DNA from: Desulfuromonas sp.
Lineage (GTDB): Bacteria > Desulfobacterota > Desulfuromonadia > Desulfuromonadales > Desulfuromonadaceae
NCBI GenBank assembly: GCA_028685815.1
Contig: JAQUDG010000011.1
Span: 1-37,155 of the forward strand
Direction of reading: 5' to 3'
DNA: 37,155 bases
Within the stretch, counting starts at the first letter, position 1. Each line of letters opens with the position of its first letter. A program made the position numbers and the translations under genes. Below, one piece after another: positions 31,294-37,155 of the stretch. Under the pieces are notes generated by a model. That model saw nothing but the letters and a program-made list of their open reading frames with translations, had not been told where the DNA came from and did no database searches.

Positions 31294-33540
31294 CTAGGTC
31301 GAGCGTAGCTGGTCTTGGTGATTCAACACCCCGTCCTTGGCTTGTCTTAAATAGCTTAACAGCTGGGTAAATGCTTGCGGTCGGCAATATAGATACCCCT
31401 GGATAAACTTGCCACCGGCGAGTTGTAGCACCGTCTTTTGTTCGTCTGTTTCAACCCCTTCGGCTATACATTTAATTTTCAGCGCTGCAGTTAAAGTTAA
31501 GATTGCTGTAATTATTGGAGGAGTGCTTTGATTCGAGGAAAGGTCGCGAATAAAAGAGCGATCAATCTTCAGGGTCGAAACAGGCAGAGTCTGCAGGTAG
31601 CTAAGTGAAGAGTACCCAGTGCCAAAATCATCAATAGCGATGCCGATGCCGGCATTAGCCAGATCAGTCAGAATCTCAACGGTTTTTTGCATATTCTGCA
31701 TGATGCTATTTTCAGTGATTTCGATTTCAAGATAGTTTTGTTGCAAGCCGTAGTGTGAAGTGGTTTGGAGAACTTGTTTTTTGAAGTTGGTGTTATTCAA
31801 TTGTTGTGCCGAGATATTTATCGCTACCTTAAGCCCTTTAATGCCATTGTCTTCAAGGTGGCGGGCATCCTGACAGGCACGTTCCAGAACCCATTGCCCG
31901 ATTTTGCAGATCAGATCGCTCTTCTCCGCCAGAGGAATAAAGGCACTAGGGGCTAGAAAGCCTCGTTGCGGATGATTCCAGCGGATCAACGCTTCTAGCC
32001 CGATAACGCGGTGTTCAAGGATATCGACCTGGGGTTGGTAATATAGTTCAAATTCGCCATTATTCAGAGCACGACGCAGGGCACTTTCCTGTTCTAAATC
32101 TGTTTCTCCCACGTTTTTAAAAGATTGTGTGTAAAAGCTGTAGCTGTTGCGACTGTTTCCTTTTACATAACATTTCGCCAGATAGGCATTGTGGATTAAT
32201 TCTTCCTTGGAAATGCCATCTTCAGGGTATATGGCAACGCCTATGCTGAAGGTAAGGAGCACCTCCTGCCCCTGATAATGGATGGGTGTGGAGCAGCCAT
32301 CCATAATTTCTTGCGCTACGGCAGAGGCGTCTCCATGCTCATTTATGTTTGTCAGTAGCAGCATGAATTCATTGCCACTGATGCGCGCAAGGGTATCTCC
32401 TTCACGCAGATTTGTGCTGAGGCGCTGGGTAACCTGCTGTAAGATTTTGTCCCCGGCGAGGTGACCTAAGCTGTCATTTATTATTTTAAACCGATCGATA
32501 TCCAGAAACAGTATGCCGATAAGGTTGTTAGCTCTTCGAGCTTGAGCCATGGCCATCTTCAGGCGGTCATGCAGAAGGGCACGATTAGGAAGACCTGTCA
32601 GGTAATCATGGTGCTCATGGTGCTGAAGTAGAGCCTCATTACGTTTATGTTCGGTTATGTCGCGTATAACACCATAAATACCTACAAACTCTGCATCCTG
32701 TTCTGTGCCGATAGAGGTGTAAACCCCAGTGGTTGTAATTTCTACGGGGATTGCTCGGGCTTCGACAAAGCGCTGTTCATTGTTTTGGTGATTGAGTAGG
32801 CGCAACTCCACACTGTTGTCGGGGCAGGCAGCAGCGCGCCAGTTGTTGAAAATATGATGCGCCTTTTCTAGGTCTTCGGGGAGCACTATTGCTGAGTAAT
32901 GTTTCCCGATGAGGCTTTCTTCGACACATCCAAGTAATGAGCGTACACGCTGGTTGACAAAGGAGAAGTTCCCCCTTTCATCAAGCATGTAGATCATGTC
33001 AGGTGAGGTGTTGACGATGAAGCGATGCAGTGATTCCGAGCCCTTGAGTTCATCTTGAATGTGCGTATAGCGGTGCTGGGTTCTGGCGTTGGTAATCTCT
33101 TTGGCGATTGTTTTCAGTAGGGTTTGTGGCAGGTATGGTTTACGAATGAAATCGCACGCCCCATTGCGTAGCGACTGCGCGGCATGCTCAAAGGTTGAAT
33201 TGCCACTGATAACTATTAGGCGTGTATGGATTTGGTTGGCATGAATGTGGCGCATGATATCCAGACCAGAACCGTCAGGCAAGTTCAGATCGACAAGTGC
33301 CAGAGTGAATTTTTTTGTGTGTAATAAGTGAATGGCTTCCGCTACGGAAGCAGCCTGGGTTGTGGGATGGCCCAGAGGGGATAACAGCTCGCATATGCTT
33401 TGGCGCGCCCGAGGTTCATCGTCAATAACCAGGATGGAGATTTCCAGCTCAGGTGTGCTTGCGTCAGAGATGGCTGGTTTGTCGGGGACGATTACAGCTT
33501 TAGATCCAGGACATTGAGGCACAGAAGGTCTCTGGGGCAT
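31294..33540 (-). CDS. Response regulator with PAS, degenerate GGDEF and EAL domains
   Basis: A 748-residue cytoplasmic protein. A receiver domain (34-150) has the acidic pair D40/D41, phosphoacceptor D84 (LVDLNLPDG) and K134. A PAS domain covers about 172-300. The GGDEF domain (about 305-470) has the motif changed to SGNEF (388-392), with the catalytic acidic residue replaced by Asn, so cyclase activity is unlikely. The EAL domain (about 485-735) keeps the key residues: E516 in LEALIRW, N575, E610, DDFGTGYS (D637, D638), K658, E694 and Q714. It should therefore hydrolyse c-di-GMP when phosphorylated. AAAGGAGA precedes the ATG at 33540. It sits 67 bases after the histidine kinase in the same direction, its probable partner. 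Confidence 0.92.
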   Translation of the reverse strand: MPQRPSVPQCPGSKAVIVPDKPAISDASTPELEISILVIDDEPRARQSICELLSPLGHPTTQAASVAEAIHLLHTKKFTLALVDLNLPDGSGLDIMRHIHANQIHTRLIVISGNSTFEHAAQSLRNGACDFIRKPYLPQTLLKTIAKEITNARTQHRYTHIQDELKGSESLHRFIVNTSPDMIYMLDERGNFSFVNQRVRSLLGCVEESLIGKHYSAIVLPEDLEKAHHIFNNWRAAACPDNSVELRLLNHQNNEQRFVEARAIPVEITTTGVYTSIGTEQDAEFVGIYGVIRDITEHKRNEALLQHHEHHDYLTGLPNRALLHDRLKMAMAQARRANNLIGILFLDIDRFKIINDSLGHLAGDKILQQVTQRLSTNLREGDTLARISGNEFMLLLTNINEHGDASAVAQEIMDGCSTPIHYQGQEVLLTFSIGVAIYPEDGISKEELIHNAYLAKCYVKGNSRNSYSFYTQSFKNVGETDLEQESALRRALNNGEFELYYQPQVDILEHRVIGLEALIRWNHPQRGFLAPSAFIPLAEKSDLICKIGQWVLERACQDARHLEDNGIKGLKVAINISAQQLNNTNFKKQVLQTTSHYGLQQNYLEIEITENSIMQNMQKTVEILTDLANAGIGIAIDDFGTGYSSLSYLQTLPVSTLKIDRSFIRDLSSNQSTPPIITAILTLTAALKIKCIAEGVETDEQKTVLQLAGGKFIQGYLYCRPQAFTQLLSYLRQAKDGVLNHQDQLRST

Positions 33541-33607
33541 GGAGCAAATCTCCTTTTACTGCACAAGTTTGTAGGTGTTCAATCCTGTGGTTGTTTGGTA
33601 AAAGCGC

Positions 33608-35728
33608 TCATGCCAGAACTCGAGGGAGAAAAATTTGAAAACGGGTTCCTGCTTCCGAACTGGAGCAACTTATTTCGCCATCAATCTCATCCAGGAGGTG
33701 TTTCACTATGCTCAACCCCAGCCCAGAATGGCCTTGTTTGGTGCTGCGTACCGGCTTAAAAATATCAGCCAAGATTTCATTGTCAATCCCGGGGCCATTA
33801 TCTCTGACTTCTATTTCGACGTATTGGCGCCGGTTCTTGTAGACCCTGTCCCTAGTTGTAAGCCATACCTCTCCCTGCGGTGGCAGGGCTTCGGCAGCGT
33901 TTTTTAGCAGGTTCATCAAAATTTGCTTCACATTACTACCAACACTTGCGATGGGTTTAAGCTCAGCATCAAGATCAACGTTCAACTTTAGTTGCCGAGG
34001 TTTAAACAGCGTGCTGTAGAGTAACGTATACAGTGTATCAATTAATTCATTTATTTGAATATGACTTCTTTTCTGCCCTTTTTCAACTGCGTGTATATCC
34101 TCCAATCCGGATACTAGGATACCAATCCTGCCGATCTCTTCTTGGATGATTTTTATTTGTTCCCTGGCTTTTTCCGTATCTAGCTGCTGGAGTAAGAGAA
34201 ATAGATAATTATTTATGATGGATAGTGGGTTGTTTATTTCATGAGCGGTCGCGCGCAGGTTATACGCAAGTTCATCACGTTCCAGTTCTTGGTATCGGAG
34301 CTGCTCGTCTACCACGCTTAGTGCAGCACCAGCGACCCTTCCTGCGAGCTGAAGCAGCGAGGGCGCAGTGGAAAATTGTTGCCATTGGTTCGGTGACATT
34401 GGCGTAACAATGATTCCCTTCTTATGCGGCCCAGACCGTATGGGGACAAAGCATAAAGACTTGCAGCCGAGCAGATTTTTCAGCTGGCGCTCTGGTAATG
34501 AGAATATGTTCTTTTGTTCTTCGGGGCTGTAATATGCTTTATCTTCCTGCAATGCTTTGAGAATCATGCTGGTCTCATTCCCAAAGCTGATTGAGATCTG
34601 GTGCAATTCAGGGCGTATCCCGAGGTCGTCGTACCCGTAAAGGGAGTTTGAAGTGTTTTCGACGAGCAGAAAGCACAGATCTGGCATCCCGAACAGCAGA
34701 TTGAAATTCAAGCGCAGCTGATTGAAGATTTTCTTCCGGCCTGCATAATTTGCCGGAGGAATTCTCCCAGCATTTACCAGAGCATGGTTTTTCACCTGCA
34801 ACCGCAGGCTACGCTGTTGTTGAGTCTGACTCTTCATCAGTAACTCCGGGCCAGACTCCGATAGGCCTTCTTCATTCTGAGGCGAAAAACGGGAAATAAC
34901 TGAATCAGTCTGTTTCCGAGCGCGCTCGGTGACTTGTTGGATAATATCGCTATTGAGCCCGAAAAGCCGTGATGCTGCATAGATCACTTCTGCAGACTGT
35001 ACATTCTGCGTATCGCATAGAATGGAACTCAGGGCCAGAATGCGTACCAGTGGGGTACCTTCTAGGAGACTGTCTGTTGGGAGGGTCTGAAATTTAATCG
35101 CATCAGCTATGAATGGACATATCTGCTGGGCTATCTGCAAATCCTGAATTATTCTGGCGCCAATTTCGCTTGAAGTCGCTTTGAAAAGTCCATGTTCGAT
35201 CTTTTCAGCCCTTTTTAATTCAAGGGTTACATCTATTTCTTCAAGGTAGCGTTGGGGAAAATTGCTCAGTAGGGTCCATTGCCCTATCCGGTGCAGTAGG
35301 CCAGCCAAGTAGACTTCGTGTCTGGGCTCGCAACCTGTCAGTGCCGCCATCTCTTCAGCAATATTGGCGCATAGAACCGAGCGGTACCACAGGATGGTAA
35401 CCGGCACTTCTAACTGCTTATTCAGGTGAGTAAATATTTGTTCAGTAGCACATAAAAGTGCTATCTGGAAGACAGGTTCTATGCCGATAACCACCAGTAA
35501 TTGCAGCACATCCGATATTTTATTCCATTGCCGGAAATAAACAGAATTGGCTAGGCTGAATATTCTGGCGCAAACAATCGGATCTTGGCGGATGATATGG
35601 GCTAGATCCTCGATTTCTACAATCGGATGGGTAGAAAGTTTAATTAGTTCAAGCAGCGTATGCGGGATCGTGGGCTGAATTTCCAGCTTGAGGTTGTCAT
35701 ATAGCGAATTAGTCATAGTTTTATCCAC
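33608..35728 (-). CDS. HDOD domain sensor histidine kinase
   Basis: A 706-residue protein. An HDOD domain spans about 12-215 (LLHRIGQW in place of the HD pair, so it is a signalling and not a hydrolase version). A GAF-like region follows (about 330-480), then a histidine kinase core: HisKA with H496 in ATAHEINNPLS, N-box NLLKNAAEA (606-614), G1 DNGPGI (643-648) and G2 GHSGLGLS. No transmembrane helix is seen, so it is probably a cytoplasmic sensor. HDOD kinases are common in Geobacter-like bacteria. GTG 35728 has GGAAG nine bases upstream; ATG 35716, four codons later, has no site. It probably phosphorylates the adjacent regulator. Confidence 0.9.
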   Translation of the reverse strand: MDKTMTNSLYDNLKLEIQPTIPHTLLELIKLSTHPIVEIEDLAHIIRQDPIVCARIFSLANSVYFRQWNKISDVLQLLVVIGIEPVFQIALLCATEQIFTHLNKQLEVPVTILWYRSVLCANIAEEMAALTGCEPRHEVYLAGLLHRIGQWTLLSNFPQRYLEEIDVTLELKRAEKIEHGLFKATSSEIGARIIQDLQIAQQICPFIADAIKFQTLPTDSLLEGTPLVRILALSSILCDTQNVQSAEVIYAASRLFGLNSDIIQQVTERARKQTDSVISRFSPQNEEGLSESGPELLMKSQTQQQRSLRLQVKNHALVNAGRIPPANYAGRKKIFNQLRLNFNLLFGMPDLCFLLVENTSNSLYGYDDLGIRPELHQISISFGNETSMILKALQEDKAYYSPEEQKNIFSLPERQLKNLLGCKSLCFVPIRSGPHKKGIIVTPMSPNQWQQFSTAPSLLQLAGRVAGAALSVVDEQLRYQELERDELAYNLRATAHEINNPLSIINNYLFLLLQQLDTEKAREQIKIIQEEIGRIGILVSGLEDIHAVEKGQKRSHIQINELIDTLYTLLYSTLFKPRQLKLNVDLDAELKPIASVGSNVKQILMNLLKNAAEALPPQGEVWLTTRDRVYKNRRQYVEIEVRDNGPGIDNEILADIFKPVRSTKQGHSGLGLSIVKHLLDEIDGEISCSSSEAGTRFQIFLPRVLA

Positions 35729-35774
35729 AGGCCAACTTCCACAAAAATGTCTTGGGTCAGTATGGCATTGATTT

Positions 35775-36854
35775 TTAGCTTTTATTTAGCAAGAGACGGA
35801 CGATTTTTTTAAAGTGGGCGGGGCGGATGCGCCGCATGTTCTCCCAAGTTGCTTTTTTGACAATGGGAAGCATCGCCCTTACTCGGTAAGACTCTCTGTT
35901 GTATTGGGGCACGGTTATCCCCTTACGCAGCAATTTATTGGCGCTGTTGCGGTATTTCTCCCCTCTGCGACTGCGGTCGAGAATAATGTCGTGCCCAGTG
36001 TCTAATACTGGAAATGTTTCAACGTGCCTGATCTGCTTTTTGTCGAGCTCGAGGACGATTATTGAGCTGGTGCGCTCAAATCGGTCCCAGCTTAGGGTAT
36101 CGCCATCCTCCCAGTAGACACAGTTGGCAAGGAAATTTCCTAGGGAGTAGGCGATAAAACCATGCTGGTAATGTTCTGTTCCCTGCAATACGTGTGGATG
36201 GTGCCCCAGGATAGCGGTCGCACCTGAATCTATAAAGCAGCGCGCTTGTATAATCTGCTTCGGAGCGGGAAAACGAAAACGTTCATCCCCCCAGTGGGGT
36301 ACAAAAAACACATGATCATGCGTTTGTTTTAAGCCATTAATTGTAGCGCGGATAACGTTATCGTCAAACGGTGGGACTCCGCTTTGCTCAGCAGAGGCAA
36401 AGCGCTTAACCCCAGTGGAGGGGGAGACTGCCGCAAAAAAAGCGATGCGGATATCGTTGATGGAGAGGGTGATTGGGGCGCACGCTTTGGCGGAATCAAG
36501 TCCTGCCCCGAAAAACTTTATCCCTAACTGGTTGAGTTTTGTTTCGATCTTCTCAAAACCTGGGTCAAAAGCATCAAACGCGTGGTTGTTTGCTAGGGTC
36601 ACCAGGTTTATATGTGTGTGCTGTAGCGATTCTAATTGTTGCTCTGTGGTAAAGACTCTGGGCTCAGTGGAGATATATGGCTCCGCAGGCAGGGTGCATT
36701 CGAGGTTAGCCAACACCACATCGCAGGTAGCGAAGAGGTTGCATATTTCTGGAGACAAGGCTTCCAGTCCACGACCCGGAGTTCGGGAAGAGCGGGGCGT
36801 GGTTAGCAGGAGGTCTCCAACGGCTGCGATGCGCAAGGTGTCCTTTTTTCCCAT
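35775..36854 (-). CDS. CapA family protein (PGA_cap metallophosphatase fold)
   Basis: A 359-residue protein of the CapA/PgsA family. Motifs in order: AAVGDLLLTTPRS, VVLANLECTLP, LVTLANNHAFDAFDPGF, FVPHWGDERF, AILGHHPHVLQG and IAYSLGNFLAN; these carry the conserved Asp, Asn and His residues of calcineurin-like metal sites. The CapA family is linked to capsule and poly-gamma-glutamate production, but its catalytic role is not settled. No clear signal peptide is seen in this reading. ATG 36854 is preferred, four bases after the VanZ-like stop; an in-frame TTG at 36869 would overlap that gene and has no ribosome site. Neighbours on the same strand are the kinase and regulator. Confidence 0.9.
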   Translation of the reverse strand: MGKKDTLRIAAVGDLLLTTPRSSRTPGRGLEALSPEICNLFATCDVVLANLECTLPAEPYISTEPRVFTTEQQLESLQHTHINLVTLANNHAFDAFDPGFEKIETKLNQLGIKFFGAGLDSAKACAPITLSINDIRIAFFAAVSPSTGVKRFASAEQSGVPPFDDNVIRATINGLKQTHDHVFFVPHWGDERFRFPAPKQIIQARCFIDSGATAILGHHPHVLQGTEHYQHGFIAYSLGNFLANCVYWEDGDTLSWDRFERTSSIIVLELDKKQIRHVETFPVLDTGHDIILDRSRRGEKYRNSANKLLRKGITVPQYNRESYRVRAMLPIVKKATWENMRRIRPAHFKKIVRLLLNKS

Positions 36855-36858
36855 AGCT

Positions 36859-37155
36859 TTAAGTGCCAATTTTATTAGGGGCGCAATCTAGGTTGCGGGT
36901 ATTAAATAGCGGAATCCACATGGATAAAGCGCCACCAAGCATATAAGAATAAATATCTGTCATGGACGCAGTTCTTGATGCAAGGAAGAGCTGTCCACCC
37001 TCATGGAGCACACCGAGTAATCCGGTAAGAATAATTGCGAGCGTTACGTTTGCGATGGTTTTATCGCGGATGTCAAAACGTAGCCGCACAAAATATACAA
37101 GGGTAATTGAGAGTAAGATGGTTTGTACGAACAGGCGCACATGGTTAAGGCTTGC
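36859..37155 (-). CDS. VanZ-like membrane protein (truncated by window edge)
   Basis: The last 98 residues of a membrane protein; the frame is open to the right edge, so the start is outside. Three hydrophobic helices are visible and the conserved stretch EGGQLFLASRTASMTDIYSY followed by MLGGALSMWI matches VanZ-like proteins (Glu-Gln motif, Arg, Asp-Ile). A GTG at 37140 is not taken as start because the family has further helices before this part. VanZ-like genes occur in EPS/exosortase neighbourhoods, but their role is unclear. The stop is four bases before the CapA start, so both are probably one operon with the kinase. Confidence 0.65.
   Translation of the reverse strand, partial: ASLNHVRLFVQTILLSITLVYFVRLRFDIRDKTIANVTLAIILTGLLGVLHEGGQLFLASRTASMTDIYSYMLGGALSMWIPLFNTRNLDCAPNKIGT

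Noticed and set aside
1-37155. tRNA, rRNA, CRISPR, IS element or prophage genes
   Set aside because: No cloverleaf-like sequence, spaced repeat array, transposase motif or phage protein was recognised anywhere in the window.

Overview
The window is one large exopolysaccharide (EPS) / surface-polysaccharide locus of a Gram-negative bacterium. Export proteins, an outer-membrane barrel, a flippase, a polymerase/ligase, many GT4-type glycosyltransferases, a heptosyltransferase-like protein and modifying enzymes lie head to tail on the plus strand from about 1 to 31264. A minus-strand block (31294-37155) holds a signalling pair plus CapA-like and VanZ-like genes. The HDOD-histidine kinase architecture, the cysteine-rich GT9 protein and the exosortase-A-type EPS gene set fit Desulfuromonadales-like bacteria (Geobacter/Pelobacter/Desulfuromonas relatives). 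That placement is inference from gene content; no rRNA or other phylogenetic marker is present.

Layout. (1) 2-9585 is an almost canonical exosortase-A (XrtA/PEP-CTERM) EPS core: priming sugar transferase (cut by the left edge), Wza-like export protein, Wzz-like chain-length determinant, BY-kinase with a C-terminal tyrosine cluster, outer-membrane beta-barrel, secretion-type AAA ATPase, DUF3473-type deacetylase, FemAB-like acyltransferase, and stp1-type glycosyltransferase. (2) 9622-12026 holds two more glycosyltransferases, the first of the exosortase-A-associated stp3 kind. (3) 12040-17666 is an unusual block: ATP-grasp ligase, PaaK/CapK-like adenylate-forming enzyme, M55 D-aminopeptidase and a secreted TIGR03790-like protein. 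(4) 17767-29135 holds a pyruvyltransferase-like protein, GT9, Wzx flippase, asparagine-synthetase-like protein, two GT4 enzymes, a Wzy/WaaL-like polymerase or ligase, stp2-type glycosyltransferase and a second deacetylase. (5) 29326-31264 holds an exported TPR protein and an exported parallel beta-helix protein. (6) On the minus strand, in transcription order: VanZ-like fragment, CapA-like protein, HDOD/histidine kinase, and REC-PAS-GGDEF-EAL regulator.

How they may work together: lipid-linked repeat units are built by the priming enzyme and glycosyltransferases, decorated (deacetylation, possible pyruvylation, possible amide/aminoacyl linkage), flipped by Wzx, polymerised by the Wzy-like protein, and exported by the Wzz/BY-kinase/Wza/barrel system. 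The minus-strand pair probably senses a signal and lowers c-di-GMP through an intact EAL domain beside a degenerate GGDEF site.

Two things stand out. The locus carries the full exosortase-A-type accessory set, but neither an exosortase nor a PEP-CTERM substrate is visible. It also carries several enzyme families that make or break amide/peptide bonds (ATP-grasp, PaaK-like, Asn-synthetase-like, FemAB, M55, TIGR03790-like), suggesting an undescribed amino-acid or amide modification of the polysaccharide. No rRNA, tRNA, CRISPR, IS element or phage gene was seen, and no gap between genes exceeds 300 bases. Family names with TIGR numbers are from memory of the families, not from a search.
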